A DNA stretch of 5,807 nt from Deltaproteobacteria bacterium (GCA_030590185.1 JAUUZB010000323.1:1-5807), one strand, 5' to 3'; shown: positions 1 through 5,807, counted from the stretch's first letter. The notes: generated by a model from the sequence alone, not told the origin. A program made the numbers and translations.

Positions 1-1
1 T

Positions 2-715
2 ATGATCTGTTTTGGAGTCGCCGGCTCCATCCAACTCCTTCTCGGCGCGCGCCTGCTCTGGTTGTCGCGCTCGACCCGGGGCGCCCCGGAGACGCTCTGG
101 GGGCTGACCTGGTTTGTGGCCGCGGTGGAGAACTTCTCCGACGTTGGCAGCGGCGCGGTCGCGTCGCCGGATCTCAAGGCCGCGTTGCGTACCGTGGTCG
201 GAGTCTCCTTCCCGCTGGTGGTGATGGCGCTGTTCTTTGCCGACTACCGGCTGTTCCGCCCCAACGCCGCCTGGGCCCGGGTAGTGGCGATCCTCGCCAG
301 CCTGCTGATGGTCGGCGCCTGGCTCTACCAAATCACCGGCCCCGGTTTCGACGTCAACTTCGCTGGCACCACCCGGTCGCTGCTCAACTGGGCCTCGAAT
401 ATCGGCATGTCCGCCGGCCTGGTGTGGGCTTGCTATGAGGCCTGGCGTCACTACCAGATGTTCGACAAGCGCTGGCGCCTGGGATTGGTGCCCCGCCTGT
501 TGAGCTTCCGTTACCTGTTCTGGTTCGGGTCGGCGGGCGCCATGAGTATCTTTTGGGCGATCCTCTGGCTGCGTCAGGGGCTCGACCTGCCGATATTGGT
601 GATGGACATCACCCTACCGATCGCCTCCCTGTGCGCCGTGACCCTAATGTGGTTGACCTTCTTCCCAGCCGAATGGATGCGCCGCCGCCTCGACCAGGAG
701 GCGCCCGCACCATGA
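2..715 (+). CDS. Seven-helix integral membrane protein of unknown function, probably 5'-truncated
   Basis: The frame is open from the left edge to a TGA at 713-715 and gives 237 residues. The ATG at 2-4 is the first codon available, but the protein begins directly inside a hydrophobic helix, so the true start probably lies a little upstream of the window. Hydrophobic stretches lie at about residues 3-21, 32-42, 64-80, 92-110, 127-145, 171-190 and 198-221, which fits seven membrane helices. Short Arg-rich loops follow several of them (R23/R26, R83/R86, R157/R159, and R227-R229 at the end). The protein ends in a short basic, proline-containing tail. There is no kinase, GGDEF, transporter or enzyme motif. 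It resembles unnamed 7TM proteins of proteobacteria that act as stand-alone membrane proteins or sensor inputs, but I cannot assign a family. Its stop overlaps the next start (ATGA), so the two are probably co-translated. Confidence 0.75.
   Translation: MICFGVAGSIQLLLGARLLWLSRSTRGAPETLWGLTWFVAAVENFSDVGSGAVASPDLKAALRTVVGVSFPLVVMALFFADYRLFRPNAAWARVVAILASLLMVGAWLYQITGPGFDVNFAGTTRSLLNWASNIGMSAGLVWACYEAWRHYQMFDKRWRLGLVPRLLSFRYLFWFGSAGAMSIFWAILWLRQGLDLPILVMDITLPIASLCAVTLMWLTFFPAEWMRRRLDQEAPAP
696..701 (+). promoter_or_regulatory. Strong Shine-Dalgarno for the 107-residue gene
   Basis: A perfect AGGAGG sits inside the last codons of the upstream membrane-protein gene, 10 bases before the ATG at 712. 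It decides the start: the same frame is open further upstream to 553, but no such site precedes that codon, and the extension would run through the membrane-protein gene. Confidence 0.7.
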
Positions 716-1035
716 GCGCACGCAACGAAGTCTTTGACCGAGCCGGCATGCTGCTCGACGAAAAGACCGCGCTCACCGGACCCCAGGCCCGGGGCACCAT
801 CCGCCTGGCCCTCAAGGACGCGGGTCTCGATGCCCGGGACGTCACCCCGCAGGAGATGAGCGTGGTGTTCGAGCGCTTGATGCCCAAGCGGCTCGAGGCC
901 CAGGGCGTAGCCGCCGATCAGGCGCAGAGCCTCTGCCAAGAAATCTCGACGGCGGTCTCCATGATCCAGGCCACCGGCGCAGCGGCGGCGGCGGCTAGCA
1001 TGTTCGAGCGCCTCGACCAGGCGAGACGCTCTTGA
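712..1035 (+). CDS. Small soluble helical protein of unknown function (107 aa)
   Basis: Starts at ATG 712, overlapping the stop of the membrane-protein gene by four bases (ATGA) and preceded by AGGAGG at 696-701. It ends with TGA at 1033-1035. I do not recognise the family. The sequence has no signal peptide or membrane helix and reads as mostly alpha-helical. An N-terminal region (about residues 1-25) is followed by a conserved-looking core, about residues 26-65 (GTIRLALKDAGLD, then TPQEMSVVFERLMPKRL). A second helical part contains a single Cys near residue 70 and a six-alanine run at 90-95 before a short amphipathic end (MFERLDQARRS). The layout, with helices joined by a D-V-TPQEM turn, suggests a small regulatory or scaffold protein. 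The coupling suggests it works with the membrane protein upstream, possibly as its cytoplasmic partner; that is inference from position only. Confidence 0.75.
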   Translation: MSARNEVFDRAGMLLDEKTALTGPQARGTIRLALKDAGLDARDVTPQEMSVVFERLMPKRLEAQGVAADQAQSLCQEISTAVSMIQATGAAAAAASMFERLDQARRS

Positions 1036-1062
1036 GAACGGGACCACGGATCCGCCAACGGG

Positions 1063-1068
1063 TATAAT
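1063..1068 (+). promoter_or_regulatory. Candidate -10 box (TATAAT) for the PEGA/lipoprotein pair
   Basis: A perfect TATAAT lies in the 61-base gap before the PEGA gene, in otherwise GC-rich DNA. Transcription from it would begin near 1075, leaving a leader of about 22 bases. The -35 side is weak: nothing like TTGACA lies 16-18 bases upstream, and the TTGAGA at 1032-1037 is 25 bases away, too far for a normal sigma-70 spacing. An 8-base palindrome (CGGATCCG, 1047-1054) lies just upstream, between two copies of AACGGG (1037-1042 and 1057-1062), and could be an operator or chance. An activator-dependent promoter is possible. Confidence 0.35.
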
Positions 1069-1087
1069 GATGTGACCTCCTGATTTC

Positions 1088-1092
1088 GGTGA
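1088..1092 (+). promoter_or_regulatory. Weak ribosome binding site for the PEGA gene
   Basis: GGTGA ends four bases before the ATG at 1097 and matches the 3' part of the extended Shine-Dalgarno consensus (AAGGAGGTGA) at the expected offset. It supports ATG 1097. An in-frame stop (TGA, 1073-1075) lies just upstream and no other start codon falls between them, so this start is essentially forced. Confidence 0.45.
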
Positions 1093-1096
1093 CGCG

Positions 1097-2635
1097 ATGT
1101 ATGGGTTCCCTGTTCTCGCCTTCCTGCTGCTGACCGTGCCGGCCGAGCCGGCCGAGCCCGCCGGACCAACCATCGCCCGTGGGCCGACCGTCGCCCGGGT
1201 GAAGTCCAAACAGGCCAAGGGCAAGCGCGGCAAGAAGAAGAGAAAGAAACGCGGGGCAGCGGCCGCCCCCGAGGTCGAGATCCCGCTCGACCTCAACCAA
1301 CCCGAGCCAGAGCCCCCGCCGGTGCAGGTCGGCGGCGAGGTGGAGGTCCACATCGATCTCGGCCCGGTCGACGTGGCTGGCCAGGGATCGGTCGCCGCGG
1401 GCGTGGAGCCGGTGCCCATCGAAGACACGGTGCTGGTGATGAACCTGCGGGCGGTCGACTTCACCGAGGAGGGCGCCCGGACGGTCACCACCATCCTCAC
1501 CGAGTTGCTCGCCGCCCGACCGACCCTGCGGGTGATCGGGGTCGACGAGGTGCTGTCGCGGGCGCGGCGACACAAACCGCCGCACCTCTTCACTTGCAAA
1601 GGGGACGCCTGCGCGCAGCCCATGGCTCGGTCGGTCCAGGCGACCCTCGCCCTCACCGGCTTCGTGGGGCGCATCGATCAGGAGTACATCGTCAGCCTCA
1701 GCACCCTCGATGTGGAAACCGGCGCGGCTGGCGGCAACGCCACCCGCCGCACCCCCACCCTGGAGAGCCTCCCGGAGGTGTTGCCCGGCCTGCTCGCCGA
1801 GGTGTTCGGTTGGGCCGACGACGGCGCCGTGACCTCCACCCGCTTCATGTTGCCAGAGGGGCGCGACATCCTGTTCGCGGTGCTCGACCTGCGCCCCGAG
1901 GGCCTCACCCGCGAGACCAGCGAGGAGGTGGCCGCGATCCTCGCCAAGGAGATCCGCAAGGTCGATGGCGCCATGGTGATGGGCCGCCCCGAGATCGTGC
2001 GCCTGGTCGGCCCGGAGCTCGATGAGCTACGCAACAACTGCGCCGGGGAGACCGCCTGCCTCGCGGAGATGGGTCTCGCCCTCGAGGCGGACAAGCTGGT
2101 GGTCGGCACGGTCGGCAAGCTCGGGGAGAGCTTCGTGATCTCCCTGCGCTTGATCGACGTGCGCACCATGGCGATCGACAACCGCATGTACGAGGTCGTG
2201 CGCGGCCTGCGCGAGCAGCTCGCCCCGGCCATGAAGTCCGCCACCCGCCGGTTGCTCGGGCTCAGCGAATCAGCGGAGCCCGGTGCGGTGGTGCTGACCG
2301 GCAACGTCACCGGCGGCACCGTCAGCCTCGACGACCGGGAGGTCGGTCGGCTGCCCATGTTGATCCACGACCTGTCCCCCGGGCGCTACGCCCTGCGGGT
2401 GATCAAGGCGGGCTTTCTCGAGTGGACCTCCGACGTCTTCGTGGAGCCGGGCAAGACGGTCACCCTGCCGGTGCGCCTCGAGGCGATCGAGGTTCCGCCG
2501 GAATGGGATGAGCACTGGTGGATCTGGACGGGCATCGGCACGGCGATCGCCACCGGCGTCACCCTGGGGGTCGCCTTTTACGTCGACAGCGCCACCAAGC
2601 TGCCGGACACCACCGGCGGGTCATTTCAACTATGA
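1097..2635 (+). CDS. Secreted PEGA-domain protein with tandem TolB/CsgG-like modules and a C-terminal membrane anchor
   Basis: The protein has 512 residues. The N-terminus is a short hydrophobic signal-like segment (residues 3-14) with a possible cleavage after VPA (14-16), but it lacks the usual Lys/Arg n-region. A very basic tract follows (36-52, 12 of 17 residues Lys or Arg), then a Pro/Glu-rich linker to about 80. Two related alpha/beta modules come next, about 112-239 and 258-390. Both begin with a hydrophobic strand (VLVMNLRAVDF; ILFAVLDLRPEG) and share a cysteine pair (C167/C172; C315/C321) followed by a G-x-V-G-[RK] turn, a [VI]-x-SL strand and [LI]DV. This fits the TolB-N/CsgG-like fold seen in many myxobacterial proteins. 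A PEGA domain (about 396-462, with SPGRY and a late V-x-PGKTVTLPV strand) and one membrane helix (474-496) follow. PEGA domains are known in surface and envelope proteins; the tandem modules probably bind a partner in the periplasm. The stop overlaps the lipoprotein start (ATGA), so the two are likely made together. Confidence 0.88.
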   Translation: MYGFPVLAFLLLTVPAEPAEPAGPTIARGPTVARVKSKQAKGKRGKKKRKKRGAAAAPEVEIPLDLNQPEPEPPPVQVGGEVEVHIDLGPVDVAGQGSVAAGVEPVPIEDTVLVMNLRAVDFTEEGARTVTTILTELLAARPTLRVIGVDEVLSRARRHKPPHLFTCKGDACAQPMARSVQATLALTGFVGRIDQEYIVSLSTLDVETGAAGGNATRRTPTLESLPEVLPGLLAEVFGWADDGAVTSTRFMLPEGRDILFAVLDLRPEGLTRETSEEVAAILAKEIRKVDGAMVMGRPEIVRLVGPELDELRNNCAGETACLAEMGLALEADKLVVGTVGKLGESFVISLRLIDVRTMAIDNRMYEVVRGLREQLAPAMKSATRRLLGLSESAEPGAVVLTGNVTGGTVSLDDREVGRLPMLIHDLSPGRYALRVIKAGFLEWTSDVFVEPGKTVTLPVRLEAIEVPPEWDEHWWIWTGIGTAIATGVTLGVAFYVDSATKLPDTTGGSFQL

Positions 2636-4980
2636 CGAACCTCCACCCCGGCCGCACCGCTTCGCTGAGCCACCCACGCCTCGGCTGGGCCGCACTCGTC
2701 ACCCTGGTCGGGCTGACGGGCTGCCTGACCCCCGCCCCCTACGCCATCCTGGTGGTCGAGGACCCGGAGGAGCTCGCGACTGGAGCCGGCACCATCGCCT
2801 TTGGAGAGGATCTCGACAGCCTGCAGACGACCGAGTTGGCCGGCTCCACCTTTCCCTTCGATTTTCTGGTCTACGCCACCGAGGAACGTACCACCACGCT
2901 GTGGGTGGAGGCCCGCAACGCGGCTGACCAGGCCCTCGGCCGGGGTCGGATCGAGATCACCCTCGAGGCGGGCGCTGAGCTGCGCGTAGAGGTGGAGCTC
3001 GGTTACGTCTGCTACCGCCGCGGCGAGGGGACCGAGCGCTGCGCGGCCGAGGTGGACACAACGGGGGCGGACTACACCGGTGTATGCGTGGCCACCGACT
3101 CGTGTCTGGTCACTACCTGTCAGGACGAGGTCGTGGATCCGGACAACGAGTGGGCCGAGCTCTGTGACGACGGCAACGGCGTGGACGAGGACGCCTGCCG
3201 CAACGATTGCCAGCCGAACATCTGTGGGGATGGCGTGCGCAACCCGCTGGAGGAGTTCTGCGATGACGGCGCCGACAACGGCACGATCAGCACCACCGTC
3301 ACGTTTTGCGGGCCGGACTGTGACATGGGTCAGCTGTGCGGCAACGGATCCATCGAGGGCTCGGAGATCTGTGACGACGGCGTGGACAACGGCACCGTCA
3401 GCCTGGTCGACACCTATTGCGGGCCGTTGTGCGGGGAGACCCAGCTGTGTGGCAACGGTGTCACCGAGGGCAGCGAGGCCTGCGATGACGGTGCCGGGGT
3501 CAACGGCACCATCAGCTCCACCGATACCCATTGCGGCCCGATCTGCGAGGGCACCCAGTTGTGTGCCAACGATCTGCTCGAGGGCACCGAGACCTGCGAC
3601 GACGGCAACACGACGGACGCCGACGGGTGCGCCGCCGGGTGCCTGGTCGAGGCCTTCTATGGTTGCGACGGCGCGCCGGCGATCTGCGTGGACACGATCT
3701 ACGTGAACGCTGGCGGCAGAGGCGCGTTGCTCGACGGCAGCAGCTGGGAGGAGCCGCTGCTCGACCTGCACGCGGCGTTGGTGGCGGCGGCGGCCTGGGC
3801 TGGTCCGGTAGATATCTGGGTCGCGGCTGGGACCTACGCGGCGACCGTGGCGGACCCGAGCTTCGGGCTACTCGATGACGTGGCCCTCTACGGCGGCTTC
3901 GCCGGTGACGAGCGCTTGCGGTCCGAACGCGATCCAGAGGCAACCCCGAGCATCCTGAGCGGCGCCGGCATCGACAGCCACCTGGTGATCGCCGACGGGG
4001 TGGGCGCCACCGCAATCCTCGACGGCTTCACCATCACCGCTGGCGGGCAAGCGGGCGGCGCTCTCGGCAGCGGCATGTACGTGCTCAACAGCACGGCGGT
4101 CATTCGCAATTGCCTGTTCTCGGCCAACGAGGAGCCCGGCATGCGCATCGAGAACGGCGGGCCCACGGTGCTCGACTCCGGTTTCGTGAACAACGACGGC
4201 ACGGGACTGGTGAACGCTGACGCCGCCACCCTGGTCAGGGGCTGCTGGTTCACCGACAACGCCGGCAGCGGGATCTACAACCAGTTCGGCGGCCCGTTGA
4301 TCGCCGAGAGCTTCTTTGCCGGCAACACCGCCACCTCCAATGGCGGCGGCATGAACAACAACCTCAGCAGCCCAACCGTGGTGAGTTGTACCTTCAGCGG
4401 CAACGCCGCGCCCTCCTTTGGCGGTGGGATGTACAACACCGGCGGCGATCCTACCCTGACCAACTGCATCTTCGAGGGCAACACGGCGGTCACCGGGGCA
4501 GGGCTCTACGCCGATGACAGCTTCCCGGTGATCGCCAACAGTTTGTTCTATGCCAACCAGGCGAGCGCCAACGGTGGCGCTCTTTCGATCCGCTGCGCCG
4601 CCGCCTGCTCGACCACGAGCCTGGTCAACTCGATCGTCTGGGGGAACATCGCGGACGTGGGTGGGGACCAGATCGACGACGAACCCAACGACCCTCAACT
4701 CAGCGTCACCTACAGCTGCATCGAGGGCGGGCTCACCGGCACCGGCAATGTCGCATGCAGCGCCACGCCCTTGCAGGACGCAGCGGCCGGGAATTTCAAT
4801 CTCGTGGCCGGATCGACCTGCATCGATGTAGGGAGCAACGCCGCGGTGCCCGCCGACGCCGCGGATCTAGACGACGACGGGGACCTCGCCGAGCCAACGC
4901 CGTACGATCACGCCGGGTACCCACGGTTCGATGGCGCGGGCGCCACCGTGGACATCGGGCCGCTGGAGGTGCACCCCTGA
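2632..4980 (+). CDS. Large cysteine-rich beta-helix lipoprotein with a choice-of-anchor Q-like C-terminus
   Basis: Starts at ATG 2632, overlapping the PEGA stop (ATGA), and gives 782 residues. The frame is open back to 2518, but that stretch lies inside the PEGA gene and reads as Arg/His-rich shadow sequence. A lipoprotein signal is clear: basic region, hydrophobic core 19-29, lipobox LTGC with C31. Residue +2 is Leu rather than Asp, so outer-membrane sorting is expected by the E. coli rule. About 33-125 looks like a small beta-sandwich. Residues 127-353 are cysteine-rich and hold about five repeats of the Myxococcus disulfide type (CDDG signatures). From 354 (IYVNAGG) there is a parallel beta-helix with an IWVAAGTY start, a LYGGF-G-E turn and F-x-[GAN]-N rungs. 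The end (CIDVG at 730-734, DLDDDGD, DIGPLE at 774-779) matches choice-of-anchor Q proteins, with GPLE in place of the usual GAYE. These are surface or secreted proteins, some of them adhesin-like; no catalytic residues of polysaccharide lyases are evident to me. Probable role: surface binding or cell-cell contact (inference). Confidence 0.88.
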   Translation: MTNLHPGRTASLSHPRLGWAALVTLVGLTGCLTPAPYAILVVEDPEELATGAGTIAFGEDLDSLQTTELAGSTFPFDFLVYATEERTTTLWVEARNAADQALGRGRIEITLEAGAELRVEVELGYVCYRRGEGTERCAAEVDTTGADYTGVCVATDSCLVTTCQDEVVDPDNEWAELCDDGNGVDEDACRNDCQPNICGDGVRNPLEEFCDDGADNGTISTTVTFCGPDCDMGQLCGNGSIEGSEICDDGVDNGTVSLVDTYCGPLCGETQLCGNGVTEGSEACDDGAGVNGTISSTDTHCGPICEGTQLCANDLLEGTETCDDGNTTDADGCAAGCLVEAFYGCDGAPAICVDTIYVNAGGRGALLDGSSWEEPLLDLHAALVAAAAWAGPVDIWVAAGTYAATVADPSFGLLDDVALYGGFAGDERLRSERDPEATPSILSGAGIDSHLVIADGVGATAILDGFTITAGGQAGGALGSGMYVLNSTAVIRNCLFSANEEPGMRIENGGPTVLDSGFVNNDGTGLVNADAATLVRGCWFTDNAGSGIYNQFGGPLIAESFFAGNTATSNGGGMNNNLSSPTVVSCTFSGNAAPSFGGGMYNTGGDPTLTNCIFEGNTAVTGAGLYADDSFPVIANSLFYANQASANGGALSIRCAAACSTTSLVNSIVWGNIADVGGDQIDDEPNDPQLSVTYSCIEGGLTGTGNVACSATPLQDAAAGNFNLVAGSTCIDVGSNAAVPADAADLDDDGDLAEPTPYDHAGYPRFDGAGATVDIGPLEVHP
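3220..3660 (+). repeat. Tandem cysteine-rich repeats inside the lipoprotein gene
   Basis: Successive units of 114, 111 and 114 bases begin at 3220, 3334 and 3445, and a shorter one begins at 3559. In the protein the first cysteines fall at residues 198, 236, 273 and 311, a period of 37-38. Each unit has C-[GA]-[ND]-G/D, then E-[GP]-E-x-CDDG. The first three continue with NGT[IV]S, a T-x-CGP-x-C pair and a Q/TQ end; the last has the canonical CDDGNTTDADGC form. A further, more diverged CDDG unit precedes them (3124-3219). At DNA level the copies are only partly alike (CAGCTGTG[CT]GGCAACGG at 3331 and 3442), so they are old duplications. In this family the cysteines form disulfides. Confidence 0.8.
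4117..4647 (+). repeat. Beta-helix rung repeats inside the lipoprotein gene
   Basis: F-x-[AGND]-N motifs recur at residues 496, 518, 540, 562, 588, 614 and 639, with a VWGN variant at 669. The spacing is 22, 22, 22, 26, 26, 25 and 30 residues. From 562 on, each FxxN is followed by a GG[GA][ML] or GAGL turn. This pairing of FxxN and GGA[IL]-like motifs is the pattern of polymorphic outer membrane protein (Pmp) repeats, and each unit should form one turn of a right-handed parallel beta-helix. Confidence 0.75.
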
Positions 4981-4989
4981 GCAGGGTTG

Positions 4990-5807
4990 TCAGCCCTTGA
5001 TCGTCGTTGTCCCGTCGCTCGAGTCAACCTCGTCCGCCTCGTCGAAATCGGGATACAACTCCTCGACACAATCGGGGCAAATCCCGTGGGAGAAGACTGC
5101 CTCCGAGTGGGCGCTGATATAGGACTCGATCTGGTTCCAGTAACCCTTGTCGTCACGCACCTTCTTGCAGGTGGCGCAGATGGGCAACATGCCGCTGAGG
5201 GTCTTGAGCTCCTCGAGGGAGGTCCGGAGTTGGGCGGCCTTGGCGTAGCGCTCCCGGGAGACGCGCTCGACGATGTAGGCCGAATAGGCAAACACCAAGA
5301 TGATGCCGGGCAGAAAGAAACCGTAGGCGAGAAACAGCTCGGCACCAACCGGGGCCACGACGCCCGTGGTCACAAAGAAGATCGCGGCGGTGAGCACCAT
5401 GGCGCCGAGGCTGAACAGGAATCCGACACCAACGGTCGTGTAGATCGCCGCGAAGGCGAAGAACATGCCGTTGAAATAGAACGACAGGGTGGTGGGGTCG
5501 TCCATGGTCACCAGGAACGTGCTGAAGTTGCCGACGATCAGGATGAAGAGGGCAGAGCTGGTGATGAACCATGGCCTTGCCCGGGGCAGGAAGGTGGCCG
5601 CGAGCACCGCGAGCGCCACCCCAACGATGACAGCGCGGACCGTCAGGACCAGGGGGGCATCATCCCCAAACATCTGCTGATCCAGGAGGCCGAAGGTGCC
5701 ACCGAGCACGGGAATCAACGCCCAGGCGACGCGACAGAACCAGCGGGTCCTGTCCAGGGTCTCGACCCGGTAGGACGCCTCCACGTCGGCGTCCCGGAAA
5801 CGCAGGA
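4990..5807 (-). CDS. Multi-helix membrane sensor-like protein with a C-terminal four-cysteine (zinc-ribbon-like) module, 5'-partial
   Basis: Reads leftward from the right edge to a stop at 4990-4992. A GTG at 5784 could be a start and would give 264 residues. However, the frame stays open to the edge and the extra codons (LRFRDAD before V-E-A-S-Y) look genuinely coding, resembling the cytosolic lead-in before membrane-helix domains of some adenylate cyclase and GGDEF proteins, so the gene probably starts outside the window. Numbering from the GTG, hydrophobic helices lie at about 16-34, 45-66, 73-92, 102-120, 122-143 and 150-171. A coiled-coil-like linker follows (172-198), then a module with C203-x2-C206 and C236-x2-C239, the signature KKVRDDKGYWNQIESYI between them, and an acidic tail. 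This module recurs at the C-termini of PAS, GAF and response-regulator proteins; its job is not known to me, though metal binding is likely. No kinase, cyclase or GGDEF domain follows. It converges with the lipoprotein gene, 9 bases between stops. Confidence 0.82.
   Translation of the reverse strand, partial: LRFRDADVEASYRVETLDRTRWFCRVAWALIPVLGGTFGLLDQQMFGDDAPLVLTVRAVIVGVALAVLAATFLPRARPWFITSSALFILIVGNFSTFLVTMDDPTTLSFYFNGMFFAFAAIYTTVGVGFLFSLGAMVLTAAIFFVTTGVVAPVGAELFLAYGFFLPGIILVFAYSAYIVERVSRERYAKAAQLRTSLEELKTLSGMLPICATCKKVRDDKGYWNQIESYISAHSEAVFSHGICPDCVEELYPDFDEADEVDSSDGTTTIKG

Noticed and set aside
553..711. Upstream extension of the 107-residue frame
   Set aside because: It runs inside the membrane-protein gene, gives Pro/Arg-rich sequence, and the AGGAGG is placed for ATG 712.
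574..1674. Long open frame on the - strand (366 codons)
   Set aside because: It lies opposite the 107-residue and PEGA genes, is Arg/Ser/Pro-rich with no recognisable domain, and is the usual by-product of GC-rich codon bias.
2518..2631. Upstream extension of the lipoprotein frame
   Set aside because: It would add 38 Arg/His-rich residues in front of a clear lipoprotein signal and overlap the PEGA membrane helix; ATG 2632 fits the lipobox position.
3220..3660. Regular repeats as a possible CRISPR array
   Set aside because: The units are 111-114 bases, in frame, diverged at DNA level and encode a known type of cysteine repeat, without identical repeats and unique spacers.
2626..3771. Long open frame on the - strand (381 codons)
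   Set aside because: It is antisense to the cysteine-rich part of the lipoprotein. Its apparent repeats (Val/Ala/Asp-rich) only mirror the lipoprotein's repeats, and the sense frame has a lipobox and known domains.
3868..4698. Open frame on the - strand opposite the beta-helix
   Set aside because: It is an antisense shadow of the rung repeats, with Val/Ala/Gly-rich composition and no domain or ribosome binding site.
4968..4975. Palindrome GGTGCACC near the end of the lipoprotein gene
   Set aside because: It is short, lies in coding sequence and has no loop; expected by chance in GC-rich DNA.
4983..4997. Possible terminator hairpin between the convergent genes
   Set aside because: The stem AGGGTT/AGCCCT has six pairs with one G-U wobble on the + strand and a mismatch on the - strand, and no T-run follows on either side.

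Overview
The window is GC-rich bacterial DNA with densely packed genes. It most likely comes from a myxobacterium or a related member of the Myxococcota (former Deltaproteobacteria). That placement rests on gene types rather than a marker gene: a PEGA-domain protein with tandem TolB/CsgG-like modules, and a large lipoprotein combining Myxococcus-type cysteine-rich repeats with a parallel beta-helix and a 'choice-of-anchor Q'-like end. No rRNA, tRNA, CRISPR array, insertion sequence or phage gene was seen.

Layout: four genes lie on the + strand. (1) A seven-helix membrane protein, probably missing its first residues at the left edge (2-715). (2) A 107-residue soluble helical protein of unknown function (712-1035), whose ATG overlaps the previous stop. 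(3) After a 61-base gap with a perfect TATAAT, a secreted or membrane-anchored PEGA protein (1097-2635). (4) A 782-residue cysteine-rich beta-helix lipoprotein (2632-4980), again joined by an ATGA overlap. A fifth gene on the - strand converges on them, with only 9 bases between the stops. It encodes a multi-helix membrane sensor-like protein with a C-terminal four-cysteine module (4990 to the right edge), and its reading frame runs open out of the window.

How the genes may work together (inference): genes 1 and 2 are translationally coupled, and so are genes 3 and 4. The second pair joins a periplasmic or envelope-tethered PEGA/TolB-like protein to a probable outer-membrane or surface lipoprotein, suggesting a shared role in the cell envelope. 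The - strand gene looks like an unrelated membrane signalling protein. There are no gene-free stretches over 300 bases. I found no clearly new system. The points most worth following are the regular beta-helix ladder and non-canonical cysteine repeats of the lipoprotein, the paired-cysteine signature repeated in both TolB-like modules, and the membrane sensor whose only visible output is a zinc-ribbon-like module.
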